From NCBI GenBank assembly GCA_937922675.1, contig CALAJN010000011.1:124001-188000 (forward strand): a stretch of DNA of 64,000 bases, in the 5' to 3' direction. The position numbers and the translations under genes were made by a program. This document shows positions 47,846-56,006 of this stretch, piece after piece. The notes below the pieces were generated by a model. That model was not told where the DNA came from, ran no database searches, and saw only the letters and a program-made list of their open reading frames with translations. Every line of letters begins with the position of its first letter. Positions within the stretch are counted from its first letter, which is position 1. Source of the DNA: an uncultured Granulosicoccaceae bacterium (GTDB lineage Bacteria > Pseudomonadota > Gammaproteobacteria > Granulosicoccales > Granulosicoccaceae).

Positions 47846-49060
47846 CTATGCGATCAACTCCAGGCTGCCCACCTCCTTGACGCCAGCAAGGCGGGTCAGT
47901 CTTTTGAGTTCAGCGTGTATGCGATCACGTCGTGCAGGGGGCATGCGCACACCTGACTCGGGCCACCAGCCTTGTATATCCAGCCGATCACATTCCTTGT
48001 TGGTACGCACTTCAATGCGCCCGATCAAGCGGCAAGCTTCGAGGACCGGGAAGACGTAGTAGCCGTACTGACGCTTGTTGACCGGAACATAGATCTCGAT
48101 TCTGAAGTTAAAGCCAAACAGTCGCTCGATGCGTGCGCGGTCGCGAACGAGGGGGTCAAATGGGTTGAGAATGCGTACGCGAGGTGGCGGATCACGCAAC
48201 TCGTTCACGCGCACCTCAATGTCAGCTGGTGCGATAGCCTCGTGCCACTTGCCGGTTGCGTCTTCCACGCTCACCTTGGTCCAGGCCTGGCGGTGCTCGT
48301 CCAGCCATCGCTGTACTTCCTGGCTCGTGCAGCTGTCCCAGAAGCGCTGAATCTCAGCTCGCGTAGCCATACCCAGTCGCTCCAATGCCATGCTGCACAG
48401 GGTGTCCGTTTGCGACTCGGCCGGGATCTCCCGGTCGAGAAACTCTTTGGGTATGACGCGTTCGGCCAGATCGTAGAACTTGTGAAAACGTCGGCGATGA
48501 CTGACCGCAAGATGTCCTTGCAGCCAGAGTTGTTCCAGCATCATCTTGTGAGGTGGCCGAGCCCACGCGTGCTTGCTCTTGTCAGCCGAGCCTGTGCGCT
48601 TGACATCAAAGTCGCGCGAACTCAGTGGCCCTGTCTCGCTGATGCGGGCAAGAATGTCATCGCGCAGACTGAGTTTGCGTTTGTCCTTGCCGAGCACACT
48701 GTTGCCGTAACGTGTACCGCAGCGAGCCCGTGCGCGTGCCCAGTAGGGCCAAAGCGCCATTGGCAAGATGGCTGCATCGTGCGTGAAGTGTTCGAACACA
48801 CAACGCGTGCCTTCCAGCAAGGTGTCGTAGTGCTTTGGGCGGTAGGCGCTGTGGCGTGTCCAGAGTATGTGGTGGTGGGCGCGGGCAAGCGGTGCCAGTG
48901 GATCCAGTTGCACCATCCCCAGGCGCTCGACGGTGGCCGCCAGTGCTGTGTGACTTGCCTCTGCGGACGGTGGGGAGCTCAAGCCCTGACATTGCAGCCA
49001 GAGGCGTCGTGCGGTGCGGTTGTCAATGGGCAGGCTGGGGTGGCATCGCGCATCGTTCAT
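47846..49060 (-). CDS. YcaQ-type interstrand-crosslink DNA glycosylase (winged-helix)
   Basis: About 404 residues of the HTH_42/AlkX family, whose E. coli member YcaQ unhooks DNA interstrand crosslinks. The catalytic motif QxD is seen as Q51-L-D53 in MVQLDPLAPLARAHHHILWT, with the His run just after it. The barrel region carries NPFDPLVRDR and the C-terminal part VNKRQYGYYVFPVLE. ATG 49060 overlaps the stop of the FtsX-like gene (four bases); a longer in-frame start lies inside that gene. It sits convergent to and just after the AddAB-like pair, so DNA repair genes meet here. A long open frame on the opposite strand is an artefact. Confidence 0.9.
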   Translation of the reverse strand: MNDARCHPSLPIDNRTARRLWLQCQGLSSPPSAEASHTALAATVERLGMVQLDPLAPLARAHHHILWTRHSAYRPKHYDTLLEGTRCVFEHFTHDAAILPMALWPYWARARARCGTRYGNSVLGKDKRKLSLRDDILARISETGPLSSRDFDVKRTGSADKSKHAWARPPHKMMLEQLWLQGHLAVSHRRRFHKFYDLAERVIPKEFLDREIPAESQTDTLCSMALERLGMATRAEIQRFWDSCTSQEVQRWLDEHRQAWTKVSVEDATGKWHEAIAPADIEVRVNELRDPPPRVRILNPFDPLVRDRARIERLFGFNFRIEIYVPVNKRQYGYYVFPVLEACRLIGRIEVRTNKECDRLDIQGWWPESGVRMPPARRDRIHAELKRLTRLAGVKEVGSLELIA

Positions 49061-51606
49061 GACACCTCGCGCAACAGTCGCGCGGGTGAGGCTGACAGAG
49101 AACGTGCCACCCACAGTGCTCCAGCACCCAGGCAGATCGCGGCAATACCCACGGCGACAGCGGGCCCTGTGAGCAGTGCCGGCATTCCGAGCGGCAACTC
49201 CAGCCAGTACACCGCAACAACAGCGCCCAAGGCGCCGCCGACCACGGCGGCGAACACGGCGAGCACCACGCCCAGCAAGCTGTACTCGATGCCGAGTGCG
49301 CGCATCAATACGCCGTGGCGCGTACCGATGGCATGCAGAATAGACGCCTCTTGCAATTGGCGTCGTCTGTTGGCTGCAACGACGCTTGCGAGTACCAGCA
49401 AGCTCGCAGCAAGGCTTGTGGCTGCGACCAATCCGACGGCAAGTGCTGCGGCGCCCAGAACTCGACGCGCGGTCTCGAGGCCGCGGGCAGTGCGGATGGT
49501 CACTACGGTGGGGAAGCTGTCGGCGATGGTATTGGCAGCGGCGATGTCGGCGCCATCTGCTGTGGTTTCACCGATCGCGTCTGTGAGCCAGGCCACGCCT
49601 ACATGACGAGTGATGAAGGGATCCAGTGCGCCCGGGCTGAACAGCGCCTCGAACCAGAAGCGCGTTTCGAAGTTTCCTTGCGCATAGATCACGGCAAGTT
49701 CTGCGGTGACTTGCTCGCCGAGAATAGAAAATACAAGAGTGTCGCCTACATCCACGCCGATTTGGCCGGCTTCCCTGTCTTCCATGGCCACCAACGGTGG
49801 GCCGTTGTAGTCTTCTGCCCACCAGCTACCGCTGGTCGCACGTACATTGTCGATAGCGGCAACGCGATAGCCAAGTTTGTGCTCGTCGTTAGCCTCCAGT
49901 GCCTCGGCTGCATCTCCCCGGTTTGCCAGCGGTTCTCCGTTGACCGAAATCATGCGACCGAGTACCAGCGGCACCGTCTCCACCCTCGCGATGGCCTTGG
50001 TGTCGCTGACGATCTGTTGAAATTCAGCGATTTCGTAGTCCTGAATATCGTAGAAGGCGAGCGCCGGTGCACGCTTGGGCACGGTGCTGTCAAGTAGCGA
50101 TAGCATGGAGACGATGACAACGGCCGCCGCGACCAGCAATGTTGAGGCAATGCCCAATGACAAAAGCAGTGGTCGTAGAGCAGAGCCCGGTTGATCAAGG
50201 CCTGCAATGGCGCGGCGTGCGGCAAAGTGCCCATCGAGTGAACCTGCGCTGACAGTGGCGCGAGCGGCCCGTCGTATCACAGCGATGATGCCGCTCAGGA
50301 CGAAGTAGAGCGCGATCATCGCGAGCACGAAACCGATGCCGATGATTCGATCCGGCACAAGGGCGATCAACGCAACGGCGGCGGCGACAGCGAGTGCCAT
50401 GGATGCAGCGCGTGCCGTGCCGGTTAGCGGTGCACGGGCATCGCTGTCGGTGTCACCACGCAGCAGACGAGCAGGGGGTGTAGCCAGACATCGTCCGAGT
50501 GCGGGCGCTGCGAACGCCAATGCCGCAAGCGTTCCAAAGGCTGCTGAGACAAGCGTTGGGCCCACAAGATCCGAGAATGAGCTCGACATCGGCAGCGATT
50601 CTCCGAGGCGACGCGAGATGCGCCATGCGATGAGTGTTCCAAGCAGTGCTGCCAGTGTGCTGGTGGCGAGGGCTACCAGGGTCACCTGACCGGTAACCAC
50701 ACGCGCTACCCAATTGCCGCGAGCACCGATAGCCGACAAGGTGGCAAGATCACCACGCTTGGCGTCCAGCCAGGCGGCTACCCCATTGGCAACGCCGAGC
50801 CCACCCACAAGCAATGTGGCAACGGCGATCAACAACAGGACTGATGCGACTTCGTTGAGTCTCTCGGTAACGCGGTCGTTGCGCTCTTCGACAGTGTTGA
50901 CCTCGGCAGATGCATCGGGAAACTGCTCGCGCCACGCATCACGAAATTGCGCTGTGGTGAGTGGCTCATCGCGGGTATCAGCCTCGAGACGCACGCGATA
51001 TTCGTAGTCGACCAGGCTTGTCGGTGTGATGAGTCCGGTGGCGTCGAGGGTTTGCTGTGAGACCAGTACCGGAGGCCCGCGCACATCTGCCGACAGCGCC
51101 CTGTCAGGCTGCTCCTCGATGATGGCGCGCACGGTGGCGTCCGTCCCGCCAATGCTGATCAGATCCCCGACAACGAGTCCAAGGTCAGCCGCGAGAGCCG
51201 GGTCGATAGCGATACCCTTGTCTGCGGTTGCTTGGGCCAGCGTCATATCGGGGGAGAAGCGCACGCGCCCATACAGCGGGTAGGCATCATCAACGCTCTG
51301 TAGCTCCACGACGGTGAATCGTCCGTCCTGTGTGCCGGCCATGGTGCGAATTTCCAACAGCCTGGACACGGTGCCATGTCTGTTGATCCAGTCCAGTTCT
51401 GCCCGTTTCAAGGGTGCGCGCACATCCAGTTCGACATCCCCTCCAAACAGTCTGCGTTCTTCGTGGGCAATTCCATCTCGTACCAGCGCCAGCAGACTCG
51501 TACAAGCCGCAATCAACAAAACACCGAGAAACAGGCTGGCCGCGAGCAATTGCAGGGGTCTTGCGCCGAGGCTGCCGATCAGGTCACGCCACAGGAAACG
51601 CATCAT
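49057..51606 (-). CDS. FtsX-like ABC transporter permease (YbbP-like)
   Basis: Inner-membrane permease of 849 residues. An N-terminal helix (LLAASLFLGVLLIAACTSL) is followed by a large periplasmic MacB-like domain, then FtsX-type membrane blocks near 250-360, helices around 395-435 and 475-495, a second periplasmic domain, and a last block of helices at 700-835. The double layout matches E. coli YbbP. It is four bases overlapped with the ATPase gene upstream (ATGA) and with the YcaQ-type gene downstream. This family (type VII ABC) usually extracts lipids or lipoproteins, or transmits mechanical signals, rather than importing solutes. Its substrate is unknown. Confidence 0.9.
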   Translation of the reverse strand: MMRFLWRDLIGSLGARPLQLLAASLFLGVLLIAACTSLLALVRDGIAHEERRLFGGDVELDVRAPLKRAELDWINRHGTVSRLLEIRTMAGTQDGRFTVVELQSVDDAYPLYGRVRFSPDMTLAQATADKGIAIDPALAADLGLVVGDLISIGGTDATVRAIIEEQPDRALSADVRGPPVLVSQQTLDATGLITPTSLVDYEYRVRLEADTRDEPLTTAQFRDAWREQFPDASAEVNTVEERNDRVTERLNEVASVLLLIAVATLLVGGLGVANGVAAWLDAKRGDLATLSAIGARGNWVARVVTGQVTLVALATSTLAALLGTLIAWRISRRLGESLPMSSSFSDLVGPTLVSAAFGTLAALAFAAPALGRCLATPPARLLRGDTDSDARAPLTGTARAASMALAVAAAVALIALVPDRIIGIGFVLAMIALYFVLSGIIAVIRRAARATVSAGSLDGHFAARRAIAGLDQPGSALRPLLLSLGIASTLLVAAAVVIVSMLSLLDSTVPKRAPALAFYDIQDYEIAEFQQIVSDTKAIARVETVPLVLGRMISVNGEPLANRGDAAEALEANDEHKLGYRVAAIDNVRATSGSWWAEDYNGPPLVAMEDREAGQIGVDVGDTLVFSILGEQVTAELAVIYAQGNFETRFWFEALFSPGALDPFITRHVGVAWLTDAIGETTADGADIAAANTIADSFPTVVTIRTARGLETARRVLGAAALAVGLVAATSLAASLLVLASVVAANRRRQLQEASILHAIGTRHGVLMRALGIEYSLLGVVLAVFAAVVGGALGAVVAVYWLELPLGMPALLTGPAVAVGIAAICLGAGALWVARSLSASPARLLREVS

Positions 51607-52259
51607 GTAAGCCTGCCTCCTCCAAGCGTGACGCGTCGCTGGCAGCGTGCGGCGAGAGCCGGATCGTGCGTCACCAACACCAGCGTGGCGTCGGTTTCGT
51701 CGTTCAATTCAAACAGCAGGTCGGCTACCGCGCCTCCCGTCTCGCCATCGAGATTGCCGGTAGGCTCATCGGCAACAATCAGGGTGGGTGAATGCACCAG
51801 AGCCCTGGCAATTGCCACACGTTGCATCTCGCCTCCGGACAGCGCGTTTGGGTAATGATCGAGTCGATGAGCAAGGCCAACTCGATCCAGCATGGCAGTC
51901 GCGCGCGTGCAGCTGTCCGGGCTGGCGCCAATGTCCAGCGGTAGTGCGACGTTCTCGCGCGCAGTGAGGCTCGGTATCAGGTGAAAGCTCTGAAACACGA
52001 TGCCGATGTGCTCGCGCCTGAGGTCCGCGCGGGCATCTGCATCAAGCGCATCAAGGGTGGTGTCATTGATGCTCACGTGTCCCGTGTCGGGAGCCTCCAG
52101 GCCGGTCAACACCAATAGCAGCGACGTCTTTCCAGAACCTGAGGGTCCCACGATGGCCACGCTCTCTCCCGAGTTGACCGACAAGGAGGCGCCATTGAGC
52201 ACAGGTACGGAGCGCCCCGCAGCACGGTAGGCGAGGTGAACATCGTCGAGAACAATCAT
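51603..52259 (-). CDS. ABC transporter ATP-binding protein (YbbA/LolD-like)
   Basis: ATPase of 218 residues that pairs with the FtsX-like permease. Seen: Walker A GPSGSGKTSLL (37-47), Q-loop IVFQSFHLIPSL, signature LSGGEMQRVAIARAL, Walker B LIVADEPTGNLD and H-loop LVTHDPALA. Length and NLD are typical of the MacB/LolD/YbbA group. The permease start overlaps its stop by four bases. The region upstream (52260-52479) is shared with the divergent AI-2E family gene. Confidence 0.93.
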   Translation of the reverse strand: MIVLDDVHLAYRAAGRSVPVLNGASLSVNSGESVAIVGPSGSGKTSLLLVLTGLEAPDTGHVSINDTTLDALDADARADLRREHIGIVFQSFHLIPSLTARENVALPLDIGASPDSCTRATAMLDRVGLAHRLDHYPNALSGGEMQRVAIARALVHSPTLIVADEPTGNLDGETGGAVADLLFELNDETDATLVLVTHDPALAARCQRRVTLGGGRLT

Positions 52260-52316
52260 GGATACAAAGAGTACGCCAGCCGCCTTCAGAGTGTGTGACA
52301 GTAAGCCGTTGGATTC

Positions 52317-52329
52317 GTTGTGTCACAAC
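52317..52329. promoter_or_regulatory. 13-base palindrome in the divergent YbbA-like / AI-2E intergenic region
   Basis: GTTGTG-T-CACAAC is a perfect palindrome with a one-base centre, 58 bases upstream of the ATPase gene start and about 150 before the permease start. It may be an operator for a dimeric regulator. No promoter boxes could be placed with certainty. Confidence 0.3.
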
Positions 52330-52479
52330 TTTCTGCTGCGCGAGGTGGCCTGCAAATCCGGTAGCTGGAATCTTCTTGCAACGAGACTCATTGTATTTTG
52401 CCTTACTATTGGTGTTGCCCTGAATGAGACACGATAGACGCAGCTCTTCTGAGTTTTCGGCCTCGCTCATCACAGCCGT

Positions 52480-53604
52480 ATGTCGGCATCTAAAGTAGGT
52501 TGCATGGAGACGAAGCCTGTGGACGAAGCAGATGTTTCTGCATCAAGTGACGCTGTAGCTGTTCTGATATCGATCAGGCGCTTGTTGCTTGGCATCCTGT
52601 TACTGGTGTCTGCTGCGGCCTTGTACATTGGCAAGTCGATCTCGATGCCACTTGTGCTGGGCTTGCTGATGACGTTTACCTTGTCCCCCTTGACCCGCTG
52701 GTTGAAGCGCTTGGGACTGCCCTATGTCATCTCCGGGCCGCTCGTTGTCTTCCTGGTCGCCGGCAGTATCGGAATGGGTGGTTACTTGCTTAGCGGTACC
52801 TTGTCCAAAACGGTAGACAGTGTTCCGCAAATTGTGTCCAACCTCAAGGCCAGGCTCGTCACCGTCAGGGAGTCGGTAGATGCCCTGTCCGAGGTATCTT
52901 CAGTGGCCGAGTCTCCGGCAGACGAAACAGCAGCGTCAGAGTTTGTGGTCGCGCAACCGGGCATTCTGACCGGCGCGGCATCATCTGCCGCGAGTGGTCT
53001 TACGTCATTCGCTGTCGCCGTGTTGATGGCGCTGATTCTCTTGAGTAGCGGCACGTTCGTGGACGAAAAGCTGGTGTCTGCCGCACCGTTGCTTGAAGAC
53101 AAGAAACGCACGCTACGAATACTGCGTGACGTTGAACGTAAAGTGTCCAGTTACCTGCTGACGATCACCCTGATCAATATCAGTCTTGGCCTGGTGGTTG
53201 GCGGCTTGCTCAGCATGTATGGAACCAAGAATGCGATCCTTTGGGGAGCCATCGCAGCCGTTCTCAATTTTCTTCCCTACATTGGGGCACTGATCGGGGC
53301 GAGCTTTCTTGCGGTCGTGTCGCTCGGTGACAGTGTGAGCATCGCTGCTGCATTGGTTCCCCCTCTGATCTACTACGGCTGCAGTGCGATCGAAGGTAAT
53401 CTGATCACGCCGCTGATAGTCGGTAGAAACCTCAGCCTGAATGTGATCGCTGTATTTGTTTCCATCGCTGTATGGAGCTGGCTATGGGGATTTGCAGGTG
53501 CCTTGATGGCAGTGCCGATTCTTGTTGTTGTCAAGGTGGTGTGCGACCACGTCGAGAGCTGGCACACCTTGGGGCATTTCCTGTCTGCGCGTACACCGCC
53601 TTGA
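52480..53604 (+). CDS. AI-2E family transporter (PerM/TqsA-like membrane protein)
   Basis: Inner-membrane protein of 374 residues with about seven helices. A soluble tail of 25 residues leads to two helices (LLLGILLLVSAAALYIGKS and further), an amphipathic, more variable region (about 100-165), and then the conserved C-terminal block: NISLGLVVGGLLSMYG, AILWGAIAAVLNFLPYIGAL, ISLNVIAVF-like LSLNVIAVFVSIAVWSW, and FAGALMAVPILVVVK. The family includes TqsA (AI-2 export), but most members have no proven substrate. The start ATG 52480 could also be ATG 52504. Confidence 0.9.
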   Translation: MSASKVGCMETKPVDEADVSASSDAVAVLISIRRLLLGILLLVSAAALYIGKSISMPLVLGLLMTFTLSPLTRWLKRLGLPYVISGPLVVFLVAGSIGMGGYLLSGTLSKTVDSVPQIVSNLKARLVTVRESVDALSEVSSVAESPADETAASEFVVAQPGILTGAASSAASGLTSFAVAVLMALILLSSGTFVDEKLVSAAPLLEDKKRTLRILRDVERKVSSYLLTITLINISLGLVVGGLLSMYGTKNAILWGAIAAVLNFLPYIGALIGASFLAVVSLGDSVSIAAALVPPLIYYGCSAIEGNLITPLIVGRNLSLNVIAVFVSIAVWSWLWGFAGALMAVPILVVVKVVCDHVESWHTLGHFLSARTPP

Positions 53605-53626
53605 GCCGACGCTACTTGATGTTGAC

Positions 53627-54055
53627 TCAATCATCGTCAGAGCGTTTTGACACCACTCCGGCCCATGTGACTGACCCTGCCAGTGCACCCAAGGCCACAC
53701 ACGCAGCCGCTACGATCAATGGATGCCGTTTCAACGCATCACGCTTGTGCGAGGCCTTTGTTTCCTCTTGCTCATCGGGGGATGAACTGCTTTTCATACC
53801 GTGAAAACGATCGACAGCCCACAGCGCGGCCGCAGCACCAAGCAACGCCACAGGCAAGGAACGTGCTCGCCGCTGCGGGCCTGACAACAGTTCACTGCCA
53901 ATGAGGCTTGCTAGTTCAGGCAAGTCGTTTGTGATTGCGGTCTTGTTGCCGTAGCTCAAGCCGCTTTCAATGGCGCGATGTCGTAATTCGATTTCACGCT
54001 CCAGCGTATCGATGGACCTGGCCGATCCCGCTGAGCCAGCAACTCGATTTTTCAC
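53627..54055 (-). CDS. DUF3618-like membrane-anchored protein
   Basis: Product of 142 residues from GTG 54055, which overlaps the holin-like gene stop (GTGA). The N-terminal part has a helix with IDTLEREIELRHRAIESG, resembling the start of DUF3618 proteins. Two hydrophobic segments follow (ARSLPVALLGAAAALWAV and HPLIVAAACVALGALAGSV), with a charged linker rich in Ser, Glu and Lys between them. It is the last gene of a three-gene cluster with the holin-like and DUF883-like genes; such trios recur in Proteobacteria. Function unknown, probably an envelope-stress or membrane-organising role by analogy. Confidence 0.7.
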   Translation of the reverse strand: MKNRVAGSAGSARSIDTLEREIELRHRAIESGLSYGNKTAITNDLPELASLIGSELLSGPQRRARSLPVALLGAAAALWAVDRFHGMKSSSSPDEQEETKASHKRDALKRHPLIVAAACVALGALAGSVTWAGVVSKRSDDD

Positions 54056-54492
54056 CGCACTGACTCCAACAACAGGCGAGCTGTTTGCCGGAACGCTTGC
54101 AGGCTGCGTGTCGGTACGATCGAGTGTTTGGAAGATGTGATCTTGCTGATCAATAGAAGTAGCGCACCGGCAACACTGCCCAGTCCGCCAATCACCAGAA
54201 AGCCTGACCACGCCGGCAACGACAAGTAGTCCGCGACAGCCAGAGCCATGCCGACCATGAGCAAGGGTACGCTACTGCAAGTGAGTAGCGCCGCTGTCAA
54301 GACAAGGACAATACTCGAGCGCAGACCGCGAACACCGACTTGCATCTCCTGGCGCGCAAGTAACCACTCGTAATGCAGCAGCTCTCCCATATTGCTTGCC
54401 AGCCGCAGAGCTGCTCGCAGGCTTGTGCGCGAGCTTCTGGTTGTAGGCCCGTCCGGGTGCTTGTTCTCGGTATTGGCTTGATCCGGGTTCAT
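54052..54492 (-). CDS. Phage-holin-family-like membrane protein (DUF1469/Hol_VI-like)
   Basis: Product of 146 residues. After a polar N-terminus, an amphipathic helix with ALRLASNMGELLHYEWLLAR and QEMQ leads into two membrane helices (SSIVLVLTAALLTCSSVPLL and WSGFLVIGGLGSVAGALLLL). This is the pattern of the 'phage holin family' proteins of chromosomal stress loci, which are not lysis holins. It overlaps the gene before and after it by one to four bases, so the trio is one operon. The function is unknown. Confidence 0.75.
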   Translation of the reverse strand: MNPDQANTENKHPDGPTTRSSRTSLRAALRLASNMGELLHYEWLLARQEMQVGVRGLRSSIVLVLTAALLTCSSVPLLMVGMALAVADYLSLPAWSGFLVIGGLGSVAGALLLLISKITSSKHSIVPTRSLQAFRQTARLLLESVR

Positions 54493-54863
54493 CAGGCGTC
54501 AGTCTCGCTGGCTTGTTTGTCAGGTCGATCAGCTGGCCGTGCTGGTGGGTCTTCGCTCAACAGTCGTGATGCAGCGAAGCCCACAGCGACGGCTGCCAGC
54601 GCGAACAATGCAGGCTTTTCTGTTGCGAGTTTGCGTCCGGCATGCAAAAAATCTTCGACGCTCATGGATTCCACTTGCTCTGCCATATCGGCAAGTTGAC
54701 TCGAAATCGTACCCGCGTATTCGCGAACACCGACCTCAGCGGCATGCAGCCCTTCACTCAATGATGCTGCGCCGCGCGCGGCAACCTCGTCACGTGCCTG
54801 CCGGATGGTATCGATGGCTTCCGTAGCCACATCTGTGGCATCACGGTCATCAGAACGAGTCAC
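54492..54863 (-). CDS. DUF883/YqjD-like C-terminally anchored protein
   Basis: Product of 123 residues, first gene of the trio. A long amphipathic helical region (ATEAIDTIRQARDEVAARG, YAGTISSQLADMAEQVESM) precedes a single hydrophobic segment (ALFALAAVAVGFAASRLL) and a short polar tail. This fits the nutrient-deprivation-induced and ElaB/YqjD-like families, which in E. coli bind ribosomes to the inner membrane in stationary phase; that role is not shown here. Its stop touches the next start (one-base overlap at 54492). Confidence 0.72.
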   Translation of the reverse strand: MTRSDDRDATDVATEAIDTIRQARDEVAARGAASLSEGLHAAEVGVREYAGTISSQLADMAEQVESMSVEDFLHAGRKLATEKPALFALAAVAVGFAASRLLSEDPPARPADRPDKQASETDA

Positions 54864-55018
54864 TCGGGATATCCTCCAATGAGAATTGACGTCGGATTCT
54901 CAGCCGACAATAGCGGTACTGTACATGCTGGCACTCCGCTGACTGTATGGCCGTGTACTGGCAAACTGCAGACCAGGCCTCACCGCAGTGACCCGAGCTT
55001 CCTGCAAGGAGAGTTGTC

Positions 55019-55687
55019 ATGCAACAAGACTACTGGTTGAAAGCCTGGGACGAAAATCGCACCGGTTTTCATCAGGACCAGGCGAACAAACGGCTGAAGC
55101 GTTTTTGGCCAAAGCTCGGCCTGGCGGCTGGAGCAGAAGTGTTTGTACCGCTTGCCGGCAAGACGCTCGATATGCTGTGGTTGCATGAGCAGGGCTATCG
55201 TGTTTTCGGGGTGGAGCTGTCGAGAAAGGCGGTTGAAGCCTTTTTTGCTGAAAACAAGCTGGCCCACACGACTCACAAGACGGACCGCGGTACCGAGTTT
55301 CGTGGCTCAGCTGCAGCCGCTGGGCTGCGCGTACTGGCGGGCGATTTCTTTGACCTGGCTCCCGTTGACCTTGAGGGCATCACTGGTGTGTACGATCGCG
55401 CTTCGCTGATTGCCATGGATGAGTCGATGCGCGCTGAATACACCAGGCAACTGGCAAAACTGGTTCCGCGCAGTGCACGAGGGCTTCTTTTGACCATTGA
55501 CTATGACCCATCGCGAATGCAGGGACCGCCCTTTGCGGTACCCGATGCGACCACGCGTTTGCTGCTGGAGGAGGGCTTCGAGATCGAGGAGCTTGAGAGG
55601 TATGCAGGGCCCGAGCGCCTTGGCAACTTGAAAGGCCGTGGACTGGATACACTTGTAGAATATGTCTACCGGCTTACCCGGCGGTAG
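55019..55687 (+). CDS. tpm: Thiopurine S-methyltransferase (TPMT)
   Basis: SAM-dependent methyltransferase of 222 residues. The N-terminus YWLKAWDENRTGFHQDQAN, then VFVPLAGKTLDMLWL and VFGVELSRKAVEAFF, are diagnostic, followed by LRVLAGDFFDL and VYDRASLIAM. Bacterial members methylate thiopurines and also tellurium and selenium oxyanions; the Pseudomonas syringae gene was found as a tellurite-resistance determinant. Ribosome site GGAGAG is eight to nine bases before ATG 55019. The oxyanion- and envelope-stress genes begin about 100 bases downstream on the same strand, with a hairpin between. Confidence 0.93.
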   Translation: MQQDYWLKAWDENRTGFHQDQANKRLKRFWPKLGLAAGAEVFVPLAGKTLDMLWLHEQGYRVFGVELSRKAVEAFFAENKLAHTTHKTDRGTEFRGSAAAAGLRVLAGDFFDLAPVDLEGITGVYDRASLIAMDESMRAEYTRQLAKLVPRSARGLLLTIDYDPSRMQGPPFAVPDATTRLLLEEGFEIEELERYAGPERLGNLKGRGLDTLVEYVYRLTRR

Positions 55688-55693
55688 AGGGCC

Positions 55694-55726
55694 TGCGGTC
55701 AGCCACTCGTCTGCCGTCTGACCGCA
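55694..55726 (+). terminator. Perfect 9-bp hairpin after tpm
   Basis: TGCGGTCAG (55694-55702) and CTGACCGCA (55718-55726) pair perfectly around a 15-base loop seven bases after the tpm stop. Only TT follows, so termination may be partial and allow read-through into the downstream stress genes. Confidence 0.45.
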
Positions 55727-55792
55727 TTCCGGTCATGTTCTGGTCGCGCGTGTCAGCCCCCCCACCCGCGTCAGTCACTGTATGGTGCATTT

Positions 55793-55987
55793 ATGAGTAC
55801 AGAATCCACATCGCCAGTGCGGCACAAGCCAGCGCCGGCATCCGCAGTACGTCAGCACGAGACCGGTCAGCAGACTCCGGCCCAGACGCGCGATCGCATT
55901 ATTCCCAAGCCACTGCAACGTGTACTGGGGTTTTTCGTGCTGCTGTTCTCGGTAGGCTTTGTGTCGTGCCACGCGCTCCTGAACTGA
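55793..55987 (+). CDS. Small one-helix membrane protein, first gene of the XpaC-TelA operon
   Basis: Product of 64 residues, not recognised. A polar, Pro/Gln/Thr-rich N-terminus (PVRHKPAPASAVRQH) leads to one hydrophobic helix at the C-terminus (LGFFVLLFSVGFVSCHALLN), giving a tail-anchored topology. The gene ends 19 bases before the XpaC-like gene and has a similar start region (MSTE versus MSTS), so it is probably co-translated with it. A small partner or adaptor of the membrane proteins is plausible, but only by position. Confidence 0.65.
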   Translation: MSTESTSPVRHKPAPASAVRQHETGQQTPAQTRDRIIPKPLQRVLGFFVLLFSVGFVSCHALLN

Positions 55988-56006
55988 GTCGACAGGAGAC
56001 AGAGTC

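Noticed and set aside
47972-49606. 544-codon open frame on the plus strand
   Set aside because: It is antisense to the YcaQ-type and FtsX-like genes, has a Cys-, Ser- and Ala-rich composition without any domain, and overlaps both real genes fully.
49315-50097. 260-codon plus-strand frame
   Set aside because: Antisense to the FtsX-like permease gene; its many Cys, Gly and His residues are typical of a shadow frame.
54052-54492. Phage lysis cassette suggested by the holin-like protein
   Set aside because: No endolysin, spanin or other phage gene is near. The flanking DUF3618-like and DUF883-like genes point to a chromosomal stress cluster.
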